A DNA stretch of 64,000 bases from Streptomyces caelestis (GCF_001279005.1 NZ_LGCN01000063.1:94087-158086); one strand, 5' to 3'; shown: positions 34,484 through 43,901, numbered from the stretch's first letter. The notes: generated by a model from the letters alone, not told the origin. Numbers and translations: made by a program.

Positions 34484-37033
34484 ATGGGACGCGGCAACCT
34501 TCGGATCCACCTCGGCGCGGCACCGGGCGTCGGCAAGACGTACGCGATGCTCTCCGAGGCCCACCGCCGTGCCGAACGCGGCACCGACTGCGTGGTGGCC
34601 TTCGCCGAGCCGCACGGCAGGCCCCGCACCGAGGCGCTGCTGCGGGGCCTGGAGCTGATCCCGCACCGGGAGGTGGAACACCGCGGGGCCGTCCTGACGG
34701 AGATGGACCTCGACGCCGTCCTCGCCCGCCGCCCCCGGGTGGCCCTCGTCGACGAGCTCGCCCACACCAACGTCCCCGGCTCGCGCAACGCCAAGCGCTG
34801 GCAGGACGTGGAGGAGCTGCTCGCGGCCGGGATCGACGTCCTGTCCACGGTCAACATCCAGCACCTGGAGTCGCTGGGCGACGTCGTGGAGTCGATCACC
34901 GGCGTACGGGAGCGGGAGACCGTACCGGACGAGGTGGTGCGGCGGGCGGACCAGATCGAGCTGGTCGACATGACGCCCGAGGCGCTGCGCCGCCGCATGG
35001 CGCACGGCAACATCCACCGGCCGGACGAGGTCGACGCCGCCCTGTCCAACTACTTCCGCCCCGGCAACCTCACCGCGCTCAGGGAGCTGGCGCTGCTGTG
35101 GGTGGCCGACCGGGTCGACGCCCACCTCCAGCGCTACCGCAGCGAGCACGAGGTCTCGGCGATATGGGGCTCCCGCGAGCGGATCGTCGTCGGCCTGACC
35201 GGCGGTCCGGAGGGCCGCACCCTGCTCCGGCGGGCCGCGCGGCTGGCGGAGAAGGGCGCCGGCGGCGAACTGCTCGCCGTCTACATCTCCCGCAGCGACG
35301 GGCTCACCGCGGCCTCGCCCCGGGAGCTGGTCGAGCAGCGCACCCTGGTGGAGGACCTCGGCGGCACCTTCCACCACGTCGTCGGCGACGACATACCCGC
35401 CGACCTGCTCGCCTTCGCGCGCGGGGCCAACGCCACCCAGATCGTGCTCGGCTCCTCGCGCCGCCCGGCCTGGCAGTACGTCTTCGGGCCCGGCGTCGGC
35501 GCGACCGTCGCCCGGGACTCGGGACCCGACCTGGACGTGCACATCGTCACCCACGAGGAGGTCGCCAAGGGCCGCGGACTGCCCGGCGCACGGGGCGCAC
35601 GGCTCGGGCGCTCCCGGCTGGCCTGGGGCTGGGCGGTCGGCCTGGCCGGCCCGGCGGCGGTGGCGGCGCTGCTCAGCGCCGTGGACCTCGGACTCGCCAA
35701 CGACATGCTGCTCTTCCTGGCCCTGACGGTGGCGGCGGCCCTGCTCGGCGGGCTCTGGCCGGCGCTGGCCTCCGCGGCGGTCGGCTCGCTGCTGCTGAAC
35801 TACTTCTACACCCCGCCCCTGCACCGCTGGACCGTCTCCGACCCGAAGAACATCATCGCCATCGTGATCTTCGTCGCGGTGGGCGCGGCGGTGGCGTCCG
35901 TGGTCGACCTCGCGGCCCGGCGCACCCACCAGGCGGCCCGGCTGCGGGCCGAGTCGGAGATCCTGTCCTTCCTCGCCGGCAACGTGCTGCGCGGGGAGAC
36001 CGGTCTGGAGGAGCTGCTGGAGCGGGTGCGGGAGACCTTCGGCATGGAGTCCGCCGCCCTCCTCGAACGCGCGGGCGACGTCGAGCCGTGGACCTGCGCC
36101 GGCCGGGCGGGGCGCGGACGCCCGGTCGAACGGCCCGAGGACGCGGACGTGGAGGTGCCGGTCGGCGACCACATGGCGCTGGCGCTGACCGGCCGGGTGC
36201 CGCCCGCCGAGGACCGCAGGGTGCTGGCCGCCTTCGCCGCGCAGGCCGCCGTCGTCCTGGACCGCCGCCGGCTGCGCGAGCAGGCCGGCCGGGCCCTCGC
36301 CCTCGCCGAGGGCAACCGCATCCGCACCGCCCTGCTGGCCGCCGTCAGCCACGACCTGCGCACCCCGCTGGCCGGTATCAAGGCCGCCGTCTCCTCACTG
36401 CGCTCCGAGGACGTCGAGTGGTCCCCCGAGGACCGGGCCGAGCTGCTGGAGGGCATCGAGGACGGCGCCGACCGCCTGGACCACCTGGTGGGCAACCTGC
36501 TGGACATGTCCCGGCTGCACACCGGCACGGTCACCCCCCTGATCCGGGGGACCGACCTGGACGAGGTGGTGCCGAGGGCGCTCGGCGGGGTGCCCGAGGA
36601 CAGCGTGGCCCTGGACGTCCCCGAGGCCCTGCCCATGGTCGCCGCGGACCCGGGGCTGCTGGAGCGGGCGATGGCCAACGTGATCGAGAACGCCGTGAAG
36701 TACAGTCCCCCCGGCCTGCCCGTCCTGGTCGCCGCCAGCGCCCTCGCCGACCGGGTCGAGGTGCGGGTGGTGGACCGCGGTCCCGGCGTCCCCGACGAGG
36801 CCAAGGAGCACATCTTCGAACCCTTCCAGCGGCACGGTGACGCACCGCGCGGGGCCGGCGTCGGTCTCGGACTGGCGGTCGCCCGGGGCTTCGCCGAGGC
36901 CATGGGAGGCACCCTGAACGCCGAGGACACCCCCGGCGGCGGCCTCACGATGACGCTCACCCTGCGCGCCGCGGCGCATCCGGAGGACCAGCAGGCCGCA
37001 GCGGCCGCAGAACCCGAAAGGCAGCCCTCATGA
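34484..37033 (+). CDS. kdpD: KdpD-type sensor histidine kinase
   Basis: 849 aa. KdpD N-terminal domain residues 2-210 with P-loop GAAPGVGKTYAML and LVDELAHTNVPGSRNAKRWQDVEELL; a universal-stress-like domain to about 370; four close transmembrane helices near 380-480; a GAF-like segment; HisKA with SHDLRTPLAGIKA (His about 622); HATPase with NVIENAVKYSP and GAGVGLGLAVARGFAEAMGG. KdpD senses K+ limitation or osmotic stress. No kdpFABC pump genes are in the window. The stop overlaps the kdpE start (ATGA). GACAAT ends 6 bases before the ATG, so the mRNA could be leaderless. Confidence 0.95.
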   Translation: MGRGNLRIHLGAAPGVGKTYAMLSEAHRRAERGTDCVVAFAEPHGRPRTEALLRGLELIPHREVEHRGAVLTEMDLDAVLARRPRVALVDELAHTNVPGSRNAKRWQDVEELLAAGIDVLSTVNIQHLESLGDVVESITGVRERETVPDEVVRRADQIELVDMTPEALRRRMAHGNIHRPDEVDAALSNYFRPGNLTALRELALLWVADRVDAHLQRYRSEHEVSAIWGSRERIVVGLTGGPEGRTLLRRAARLAEKGAGGELLAVYISRSDGLTAASPRELVEQRTLVEDLGGTFHHVVGDDIPADLLAFARGANATQIVLGSSRRPAWQYVFGPGVGATVARDSGPDLDVHIVTHEEVAKGRGLPGARGARLGRSRLAWGWAVGLAGPAAVAALLSAVDLGLANDMLLFLALTVAAALLGGLWPALASAAVGSLLLNYFYTPPLHRWTVSDPKNIIAIVIFVAVGAAVASVVDLAARRTHQAARLRAESEILSFLAGNVLRGETGLEELLERVRETFGMESAALLERAGDVEPWTCAGRAGRGRPVERPEDADVEVPVGDHMALALTGRVPPAEDRRVLAAFAAQAAVVLDRRRLREQAGRALALAEGNRIRTALLAAVSHDLRTPLAGIKAAVSSLRSEDVEWSPEDRAELLEGIEDGADRLDHLVGNLLDMSRLHTGTVTPLIRGTDLDEVVPRALGGVPEDSVALDVPEALPMVAADPGLLERAMANVIENAVKYSPPGLPVLVAASALADRVEVRVVDRGPGVPDEAKEHIFEPFQRHGDAPRGAGVGLGLAVARGFAEAMGGTLNAEDTPGGGLTMTLTLRAAAHPEDQQAAAAAEPERQPS

Positions 37034-37710
37034 CCCGTGTCCTGGTGGTCGACGACGACCCGGCCATCGTGCGCGCCCTCGTGATCAACCTCAGGGCACG
37101 CTCGTACGAGGTCGACTCCGCCCACGACGGCGCCGCCGCCCTGCGCACGGCCGCCGCCCGCCATCCCGACGTCGTCGTCCTCGACCTCGGCCTGCCCGAC
37201 ACGGACGGCGTCGAGGTGATCAGGGAGCTGCGCGGCTGGACCCGGGCGCCGATCCTGGTGCTGTCCGCCCGGCACGCCTCCGCCGAGAAGGTCCAGGCGC
37301 TGGACGCGGGGGCCGACGACTACGTCACCAAGCCCTTCGGCATGGACGAACTGCTGGCCCGGCTGCGGGCCGCCGTACGCCGTGCGGAGCCCGCCGGCGA
37401 CGGGGGCGACCCGGTGGTGGAGACCGCCGCCTTCACCGTCGACCTGGCCGCGAAGAAGGTCAACCGCGGCGGCAGGGACGTACGGCTGACCCCCACCGAA
37501 TGGCACCTGCTGGAGGTGCTGGTGCGGGCCGGCGGCAGGCTGGTGGCGCAGAAACAGCTGCTGCGGGAGGTGTGGGGGCCGTCGTACGGCACGGAGACGA
37601 ACTACCTGCGCGTGTACATGGCGCAGCTGCGGCGGAAGCTGGAGGCGGATCCGTCCCATCCGAGGCACCTGATCACCGAGCCGGGCATGGGCTACCGCTT
37701 CGAGAGGTGA
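37030..37710 (+). CDS. kdpE: KdpE-type response regulator
   Basis: 226 aa. Receiver domain with VVDDDP, Asp52 phospho-acceptor (VVVLDLGLPDTDG), LSAR and KPFGM, then an OmpR-type winged helix (VRLTPTEWHLLEVLVRAGGR, YLRVYMAQLRRKLE, LITEPGMGYRF). It is translated together with KdpD through a 4-base overlap. Confidence 0.95.
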   Translation: MTRVLVVDDDPAIVRALVINLRARSYEVDSAHDGAAALRTAAARHPDVVVLDLGLPDTDGVEVIRELRGWTRAPILVLSARHASAEKVQALDAGADDYVTKPFGMDELLARLRAAVRRAEPAGDGGDPVVETAAFTVDLAAKKVNRGGRDVRLTPTEWHLLEVLVRAGGRLVAQKQLLREVWGPSYGTETNYLRVYMAQLRRKLEADPSHPRHLITEPGMGYRFER

Positions 37711-37797
37711 GGGCCGGCGGAGCGACCGCGACGGCGGTCGGGCCGTGCCCGTTCGGACCGGGGCGGCAGCGGGTACGTAACCGTCAGTGCCCCCCGG

Positions 37798-37803
37798 TAC
37801 GCT
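37798..37803 (+). promoter_or_regulatory. Possible -10 box TACGCT for leaderless OB-fold gene
   Basis: TACGCT ends 6 bases before the ATG at 37810; no ribosome site precedes this start. Confidence 0.4.
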
Positions 37804-37809
37804 TCAGAT

Positions 37810-38208
37810 ATGAGTGCTGTTCCTCGACCCGAGAAGCCGGCAGGCCGGTTCCGGCGCATGCTCGACCGGCTCTCCTCGTCTCAGGAGGACCTGGAGTCCG
37901 AGGAGCTGCGTGAGGACGCCGAGACGGCCGGCTGTACGCGGATAGGCGACTGCCGCGACCGGCAGATCGTCACGGTTACTGGTACCTTGCGCACGGTCAC
38001 GCTGCGGCCGCGCGCGGGAGTTCCGGCCCTGGAGGCCGAGCTGTTCGACGGCTCCGCCGCACTCGACGTGGTGTGGCTCGGCAGGCGCTCCATCGTGGGG
38101 ATAGAACCGGGGCGCAGGCTGATCGCATCGGGCCGGATCTCGATGAGCCGGGGCCGCCGGGTGCTGTTCAATCCGAAATACGAACTGAGACCCCTCGGAC
38201 GGGAGTAG
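37810..38208 (+). CDS. OB-fold nucleic-acid-binding protein
   Basis: 132 aa. The core CTRIGDCRDRQIVTVTGTLRTV, AELFDGSAALDVVWLGRRSIVGI and GRRLIASGRISMSRGRRVLFNPKYEL is the OB-fold seen in RecG-type wedge and tRNA anticodon-binding domains. It is common beside DUF3159 genes in actinobacteria and may assist DNA metabolism. The next gene starts 3 bases after its stop. Confidence 0.85.
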   Translation: MSAVPRPEKPAGRFRRMLDRLSSSQEDLESEELREDAETAGCTRIGDCRDRQIVTVTGTLRTVTLRPRAGVPALEAELFDGSAALDVVWLGRRSIVGIEPGRRLIASGRISMSRGRRVLFNPKYELRPLGRE

Positions 38209-38211
38209 CCG

Positions 38212-38976
38212 GTGACGTCACTCGACAAGCCGACGACCGAAGACACATCCGCGGACGACGCCCGGGCGGTGACCGAAGCAGCCCTCTTCGAGGCGTTCGG
38301 CGGAGTGCGGGGCATGGTCGAGACGGTGCTCCCCGGACTGCTGTTCGTCAGCATCTACACGATCAACAAGGACCTGCACATGTCGGCGATCGCGGCGCTC
38401 GCCGTGTCGCTGGTGATGGTCGTGGTCCGCCTGGCGCGGAAGGACACCGTCAAGCACGCCTTCAGCGGCGTCTTCGGCGTCGCCTTCGGCGTGGTCTTCG
38501 CGATGATGACCGGCAACGCCAAGGACTTCTACCTGCCGGGCATGCTGTACACGCTGGGCCTGGCCCTGGCGTACATCGTCACGGCCATGGCGGGCGTCCC
38601 GCTGATCGGGCTGATGCTGGGCCCCGTCTTCCGGGAGAACCTCTCCTGGCGCACCCGCAACCCCGGCCGGAAGAAGGCGTACACCAAGGCCAGCTGGGCC
38701 TGGGGACTGATCCTGCTCGGCAAGAGCGCGATCCTGTTCCCGCTGTACTGGTGGGCGGACACGACCCAGCTGGGCTGGGTGCTGATCGCGCTGAAGATCC
38801 CGCCGTTCCTGCTCGCGGTGTACCTGACCTGGGTGTTCCTGGCGAAGGCGCCGCCGCCGATCGACGTCTTCGCCGAGATGGAGGCGGAGGAACGCGCGGA
38901 GGAGGAGCGCAAGGCCGCCGCCGCGCAGGAGAACGGCGAGACGACGACGGCCGGCCGTCACCGCCGCGAGTCCTAG
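38212..38976 (+). CDS. DUF3159 integral membrane protein
   Basis: 254 aa from GTG at 38212. Five or six hydrophobic helices follow the conserved start LFEAFGGVRGMVETVLPGLLF; other hallmarks are YLPGMLYTLGLALAYIVTAMAGVPLIG and NPGRKKAYTKASWAWGLILLGK. The tail is an acidic Glu/Ala-rich helix. Function unknown. Confidence 0.9.
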   Translation: MTSLDKPTTEDTSADDARAVTEAALFEAFGGVRGMVETVLPGLLFVSIYTINKDLHMSAIAALAVSLVMVVVRLARKDTVKHAFSGVFGVAFGVVFAMMTGNAKDFYLPGMLYTLGLALAYIVTAMAGVPLIGLMLGPVFRENLSWRTRNPGRKKAYTKASWAWGLILLGKSAILFPLYWWADTTQLGWVLIALKIPPFLLAVYLTWVFLAKAPPPIDVFAEMEAEERAEEERKAAAAQENGETTTAGRHRRES

Positions 38977-38986
38977 TCCGTACGAA

Positions 38987-39020
38987 AGAGGGGCGCCCGG
39001 AGAACTCCGGGCGCCCCTCT
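38987..39020. terminator. Bidirectional terminator
   Basis: A 15-bp perfect stem (AGAGGGGCGCCCGGA and its complement) with a GAAC tetraloop lies between the convergent DUF3159 and TrkA genes. The stop codon of the TrkA gene follows 3 bases later. Confidence 0.88.
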
Positions 39021-39022
39021 TC

Positions 39023-39691
39023 TCACGACTCCTTGCGGACCGAGAGCAGGTCCTCCAGCTGTTCCTCGCGTGCCTGGGCGGCCACGAAGAGGAGTTCGTC
39101 GCCGGCCTCCAGGGAGTCCTCCCGGGTCGGCGTCAGGACGCGCGTGCCGCGGATGATGGTGACCAGCGAGGTGTCCTGCGGCCACTGGACGTCCCCGACC
39201 TGCGTGCCGGCCAGCGCCGACTCCTCCGGCAGGGTCAGCTCGACCAGGTTGGCGTCACCGTGGCTGAAGCGCAGCAGCCGGACCAGGTCGCCGACGCTCA
39301 CCGCCTCCTCCACCAGGGCCGACATCAGGCGCGGGGTGGAGACGGCGACGTCCACCCCCCAGGACTCGTTGAACAGCCACTCGTTCTTCGGGTTGTTCAC
39401 CCGGGCGACGACGCGCGGGACGCCGTACTCGGTCTTGGCGAGCAGCGAGACGACCAGGTTGACCTTGTCGTCGCCGGTCGCGGCGATGACGACGTTGCAG
39501 CGCTGGAGCGCCGCCTCGTCCAGGGAGGTGATCTCGCAGGCGTCGGCGAGCAGCCACTCCGCCTGCGGCACGCGCTCGACCGAGATGGCGGTCGGCGCCT
39601 TGTCGATCAGCAGGACCTCGTGGCCGTTCTCCAGCAGCTCGCCCGCGATCGAGCGGCCGACGGCGCCGGCTCCGGCAATGGCGACCCTCAT
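39023..39691 (-). CDS. TrkA-family K+ channel/transporter regulator (second)
   Basis: 222 aa. TrkA-N Rossmann domain with GAGAVGRSIAGELLENGHEVLLID and ATGDDKVNLVVSLLAKTEYG, then a TrkA-C domain (ALAGTQVGDVQWPQDTSLVTIIR). Such proteins bind NAD(H)/ATP and gate K+ uptake systems. It shares one base with the other TrkA gene and was probably duplicated from it. Confidence 0.93.
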   Translation of the reverse strand: MRVAIAGAGAVGRSIAGELLENGHEVLLIDKAPTAISVERVPQAEWLLADACEITSLDEAALQRCNVVIAATGDDKVNLVVSLLAKTEYGVPRVVARVNNPKNEWLFNESWGVDVAVSTPRLMSALVEEAVSVGDLVRLLRFSHGDANLVELTLPEESALAGTQVGDVQWPQDTSLVTIIRGTRVLTPTREDSLEAGDELLFVAAQAREEQLEDLLSVRKES

Positions 39692-40362
39692 CAGTGACCG
39701 CCCTCCTCTTCGGGACCCTTGGCGAACGCCGCCTCGACGCGGTCGATCTCATCGGTGCGCATCATCACATGCACCAGGTCCCCCTCCTGCAGCACCGTCT
39801 GCGAGCTGGGCAGGATCGCCTCGCCGAGCCGGGTCAGGAAGGCCACCCGCACGCCGGTCTCGTCCTGCAGCCTGCTGATCCTGTGCCCCACCCAGGCCGT
39901 GGAGGTGTGCACCTCGGCCAGCTGGACCCCGCCGGTGGGGTCGCGCCACAGCGGCTCGGCCCCCGAGGGGAGCAGCCGGCGCAGCATCTGGTCGGCCGTC
40001 CAGCGCACGGTCGCCACGGTGGGGATGCCCAGGCGCTGGTAGACCTCCGCGCGGCGGGGGTCGTAGATGCGGGCGGCGACGTGCTCGATGCCGAACATCT
40101 CCCGGGCCACCCGCGCGGCGATGATGTTGGAGTTGTCGCCGCTGGAGACGGCGGCGAAGGCGCCCGCCTCCTCGATGCCCGCCTCGCGCAGGGTGTCCTG
40201 GTCGAAACCGACGCCGGTGACCCGGCGGCCGCTGAACGAGGACCCCAGCCGGCGGAAGGCGGTGGGGTCCTGGTCGATCACGGCGACCGTGTGTCCCTGT
40301 TCCTCCAGGGCCTGGGCCAGGTCGGAACCCACCCTGCCGCAGCCCATGATGACGATATGCAT
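39691..40362 (-). CDS. TrkA-family K+ channel/transporter regulator (first)
   Basis: 223 aa, ATG at 40362. TrkA-N with MGCGRVGSDLAQALEEQGHTVAVID and SSGDNSNIIAARVAREMFG, then TrkA-C with AWVGHRISRLQDETGVRVAFLTR and VLQEGDLVHVMMR. It is first in a two-gene operon. The likely transport partner is the divergent APC permease at 41789. Confidence 0.93.
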   Translation of the reverse strand: MHIVIMGCGRVGSDLAQALEEQGHTVAVIDQDPTAFRRLGSSFSGRRVTGVGFDQDTLREAGIEEAGAFAAVSSGDNSNIIAARVAREMFGIEHVAARIYDPRRAEVYQRLGIPTVATVRWTADQMLRRLLPSGAEPLWRDPTGGVQLAEVHTSTAWVGHRISRLQDETGVRVAFLTRLGEAILPSSQTVLQEGDLVHVMMRTDEIDRVEAAFAKGPEEEGGH

Positions 40363-40589
40363 CGCGTCACACCGTGCTTCCTGCAGGCCGTTCGGCCTTC
40401 ATGACCTTCGTGCTCATGTCTCTCTTTCGGCTCGCCAGGCAAACAACGCGGCCTGTGTGCGGGCCGCCGGGCAACATCATGCCGGGGGATCGCGGTCCCG
40501 ACGCCCTCCGGGGCCCGGCCGTCGTGTTCGCGTGCCGGGTCCAACGTATCCGCACCACCCGGGCACGACCGAGGCCCGGGGCAAGGAGG

Positions 40590-41521
40590 GAACCGGCCAC
40601 GACCGCCGAGACCGGCGTCCTCGTCCCGGGCGGTGCGGGCGTGGACACGATCGTGCACGTGTCCGAGCTGCCCGTGCCGCCCGCCGACAGCCACATGATC
40701 CGGCCGGGCATCGTCACCCGCGCGGGACGCGGCGACTTCGTCGCCCTCGGCTCCAGCGCCCTCGGCCTGCGCACCCGCCACCTCGACCTGATCGGCGACG
40801 ACCACGAGGGCGACCTCGTCCGCGCCCTGCGCCGGGACCACGGCATCGCGCTCACCGCTGTACCGCAGCCGTGCGGCACCCAGCGCGCCGTCGACCCGGT
40901 CGGCCCCGACGGCCGGAGGCTCTCCCCGCACGACGCGACCCGCCGGGCCGAGACGGACCGGCTGCCCGAGCGGACGGTGCGCGATCCGGCCGCCGTCAGC
41001 CGGCACGCCCACGTCGTCATCACCCAGCCGTGCGCCGGCGCCCTCCCCGTGCTGCGCGAGGCGGGCGTGACGATCTCGACCGACCTGCACGACCGGGACG
41101 GCGTCGACCCGTCCACGAGCCCTTCGCCCTCGCCGCGGACCTCGTCCTCCTCTCCGCCGCCGCCCCGACCGACCCGGAGGCCGTCCTGCGCGGGGCCGCC
41201 GCGCGGGGCCGGGCCCGGATCGTCGTCGCCACCGCGGGCGCCGGGGGCGCGTACCTGCCGGCCGACGGCGAACCGACCCACGTCCCCGCGGCCGGGCCCC
41301 CGACACCGGTCGTCGACTCCAACGGGGCCGGCGACGCCTTCGCCGCCGCCTTCCCGCACGGCCGGCCGGGCGGCGAGGACGCCCTCCACCGCGCCCGGCT
41401 CGGCACGGTGGCGGGGGCGTACGCCTGCACGGTGCCGTCGACCCGGATGGCCGCCATCGGACCGGAGGCCCTGCGCGCCGGAGCCGCCGGGCGCGCGCCC
41501 GGGACGGTCAGCGGCGCGTGA
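40590..41521 (+). pseudogene. Frameshifted PfkB-family carbohydrate kinase
   Basis: The first part reads GVLVPGGAGVDTIVHVSELP, RAGRGDFVALGSSALGLRTRHLDLIGDDHEGD and HVVITQPCAGALPVLREAGVTISTDLHDRDGVD. At about 41106-41111 the frame must shift for the protein to continue as HEPFALAADLVLLSAAAPTD, then IVVATAGAGGAYL and the anion-hole/catalytic motif DSNGAGDAFAAAF. The substrate-binding GGTGANVA motif is degraded too. No good start codon is evident. It is best read as a decaying ribokinase-like gene; a sequencing error is the alternative. Confidence 0.75.
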
Positions 41522-41603
41522 TGCTGCGCACACTCGCCACGGCGAGGACGCCGAGACCGACGAGGGAGGCCACGGCGCCGATCAGTTGTGCGGTGGTGTG
41601 CAT
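41508..41603 (-). CDS. 31-aa membrane peptide
   Basis: ATG at 41603 has GGAGGT 4-9 bases upstream. The product is one hydrophobic helix (TAQLIGAVASLVGLGVLAVA) with a basic end VRSITRR. Its 3' end overlaps the kinase pseudogene by 14 bases on the other strand. The strong ribosome site, clean start and typical single-span layout argue for a real small protein, perhaps an accessory of the neighbouring transport genes. Confidence 0.6.
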   Translation of the reverse strand: MHTTAQLIGAVASLVGLGVLAVASVRSITRR

Positions 41604-41774
41604 GGGACCTCCACGGGGCGTGGCGACGACGGCCGGGTCAGTCATCCAGGCACAGGACTTCCGCGACCTGCGCGATCCGCGCCCCGCCCGCCGGTGATTT
41701 CACCCGGAGGACGGGGCCGTATGGATGCCGTATGGATGTGGGGCGGTGGTTGGGCGGTCCCTGGCCGAAAGGCT

Positions 41775-41780
41775 TACGAT
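41775..41780 (+). promoter_or_regulatory. -10 box TACGAT for leaderless APC permease mRNA
   Basis: TACGAT ends 8 bases before the GTG at 41789; TTGGGC at 41750-41755 could be the -35 (19-base spacer). No ribosome site is present, so the mRNA probably begins at or next to the start codon. Confidence 0.5.
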
Positions 41781-41788
41781 CCACTGCT

Positions 41789-43834
41789 GTGTCCAAATTG
41801 ACCGACGTGCCCAAACGGATTCTGATCGGGCGCGCACTGCGCAGTGACCGGCTGGGCGAGACGCTCCTGCCGAAGCGCGTCGCACTTCCCGTCTTCGCCT
41901 CCGACCCGCTTTCCTCCGTGGCGTACGCCCCCGGCGAGGTGCTGCTGGTCCTGTCGATCGCGGGCCTGTCGGCGTACCACTTCAGCCCCTGGATCGCCGT
42001 CGCGGTCGTCGTGCTGATGTTCACCGTGGTCGCCTCCTACCGGCAGAACGTCCGCGAGTACCCGAGCGGCGGCGGCGACTACGAGGTGGCCACCACCAAC
42101 CTCGGCCCCAGGTCCGGACTGACCGTCGCCAGCGCCCTGCTCGTCGACTACGTCCTCACCGTCGCGGTCTCGATCTCCTCCGGGATCGAGAACCTGGGGT
42201 CGGCGGTCCCGTTCGTCGTCGAGAACAAGGTGGCCTGCGCGATCGGCGTGATCGTGCTGCTGACGCTGATGAACCTGCGCGGGGTCAAGGAGTCGGGCAC
42301 CCTCTTCGCGATCCCCACGTACGTCTTCGTCGCCGGCGTCTTCCTCATGATCACGTGGGGGGCCTTCCGCGGGATCGTGCTCGGCGACGACATGCGGGCG
42401 CCGACCGCGGACTTCGAGATCAAACCCGAACACCCCGGCCTCGCCGGCTTCGCCCTGGTCTTCCTGCTGCTGCGCGCCTTCTCCTCCGGCTGCGCCGCGC
42501 TCACCGGCGTCGAGGCGATCTCCAACGGCGTGCCCGCCTTCCGCAAGCCCAAGTCCCGGAACGCCGCGACCACGCTCGCCATGATGGGCCTGCTCGCCGT
42601 CACCATGTTCTGCGGCATCATCGCGCTGGCCGCCGCCACCGACGTCCGCATGGCCGAGCACCCCGCCAAGGACCTGATCCACGACGGCGCCCCGCTCGGC
42701 CCCGACTACGTCCAGGACCCGGTGATCTCCCAGGTCGCCGAGGCCGTCTTCGGCCACGGCAGCCTCCTGTTCATGATCCTCGCCGCCGCCACCGCGCTGG
42801 TGCTGTTCCTCGCCGCGAACACCGCCTACAACGGCTTCCCGCTGCTCGGCTCGATCCTCGCCCAGGACCGCTACCTCCCCCGCCAGCTGCACACGCGCGG
42901 CGACCGCCTCGCCTTCTCCAACGGCATCCTGCTGCTCGCCGGCGCGGCCGCGCTGCTGGTGCTGATCTACGGCGCCGACTCCACGCGGCTGATCCAGCTC
43001 TACATCGTCGGCGTGTTCGTGTCCTTCACCCTCAGCCAGACCGGCATGGTGCGGCACTGGAACCGGCTGCTGGCCACCGAGAGGGACCAGGCCAGGCGCC
43101 GCCACATGATCCGCTCCCGGGCCATCAACACCTTCGGCGCCTTCTTCACCGGCCTGGTCCTGGTCGTCGTCCTCGTCACCAAGTTCACCCACGGCGCCTG
43201 GGTCGCGCTGCTCGGCATGTGCATCTTCTACGCGACGATGACGGCGATCCGCAGGCACTACGACCGCGTCGCCGAGGAGATCGCCGCCCCCGAGGTCCCC
43301 GGTGACGACATGGTGCGGCCCTCCCGCGTCCACTCGGTCGTCCTGATCTCCAGGATCCACCGCCCCACGCTGCGCGCGCTCGCCTACGCCCGGCTGATGC
43401 GCTCCGACACCCTGGAGGCGCTCAGCGTCAACGTGGACCCGGAGGAGACCAGGGCGCTGCGCGAGGAGTGGGAGCGGCGCGGCATCGACGTACCCCTCAA
43501 GGTGCTCGACTCGCCGTACCGGGAGGTCACCCGCCCGGTGATCGAGTACGTCAAGGGCCTGCGCAGGGAGTCCCCGCGCGACGTGGTCTCCGTGATCATC
43601 CCCGAGTACGTGGTCGGCCACTGGTACGAGCACCTGCTGCACAACCAGAGCGCGCTGCGGCTCAAGGGCAGGCTGCTGTTCACGCCGGGTGTGATGGTGA
43701 CCTCGGTGCCGTACCAGCTCCAGTCCTCCGAGGCCGCCAGGAAGCGCGCCCGCAGGCGGCAGGAGTGGGCCGCCCCCGGCTCGGTGCGCCGCGGACCGAA
43801 GGAGCGGGCGAAGGGCCCCTCCTCGCACACGTAG
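41789..43834 (+). CDS. APC-superfamily amino acid/K+ permease with cytoplasmic C-terminal domain
   Basis: 681 aa from GTG at 41789. The N-terminus GRALRSDRLGETLLPKRVALPVFASDPLSSVAYAP leads into about 12 transmembrane helices with YPSGGGDYEVATTNLG, VEAISNGVPAF and FLAANTAYNGFPLLGSI. The last 190 residues form a universal-stress-like cytoplasmic domain (RVHSVVLISRIHRPTLRALAYARL, EALSVNVDPEETRAL, VVSVIIPEYVVGHWYEHLLHNQSA). It is divergent from two TrkA regulators, so K+ or K+-coupled transport is a reasonable guess; the substrate is not proven by sequence. Confidence 0.88.
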   Translation: MSKLTDVPKRILIGRALRSDRLGETLLPKRVALPVFASDPLSSVAYAPGEVLLVLSIAGLSAYHFSPWIAVAVVVLMFTVVASYRQNVREYPSGGGDYEVATTNLGPRSGLTVASALLVDYVLTVAVSISSGIENLGSAVPFVVENKVACAIGVIVLLTLMNLRGVKESGTLFAIPTYVFVAGVFLMITWGAFRGIVLGDDMRAPTADFEIKPEHPGLAGFALVFLLLRAFSSGCAALTGVEAISNGVPAFRKPKSRNAATTLAMMGLLAVTMFCGIIALAAATDVRMAEHPAKDLIHDGAPLGPDYVQDPVISQVAEAVFGHGSLLFMILAAATALVLFLAANTAYNGFPLLGSILAQDRYLPRQLHTRGDRLAFSNGILLLAGAAALLVLIYGADSTRLIQLYIVGVFVSFTLSQTGMVRHWNRLLATERDQARRRHMIRSRAINTFGAFFTGLVLVVVLVTKFTHGAWVALLGMCIFYATMTAIRRHYDRVAEEIAAPEVPGDDMVRPSRVHSVVLISRIHRPTLRALAYARLMRSDTLEALSVNVDPEETRALREEWERRGIDVPLKVLDSPYREVTRPVIEYVKGLRRESPRDVVSVIIPEYVVGHWYEHLLHNQSALRLKGRLLFTPGVMVTSVPYQLQSSEAARKRARRRQEWAAPGSVRRGPKERAKGPSSHT

Positions 43835-43901
43835 ACTGGTGGGCTGTCGTCCCGGGCCCTGAGGGGCCTGTCCGCTCTCGATGTTGTGGAGTCACCCCGC
43901 C

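Noticed and set aside
41106..41111. PfkB kinase as an intact gene using ribosomal frameshifting
   Set aside because: There is no slippery run, no clear start codon, and the sugar-binding motif is degraded, so a decaying gene is simpler.
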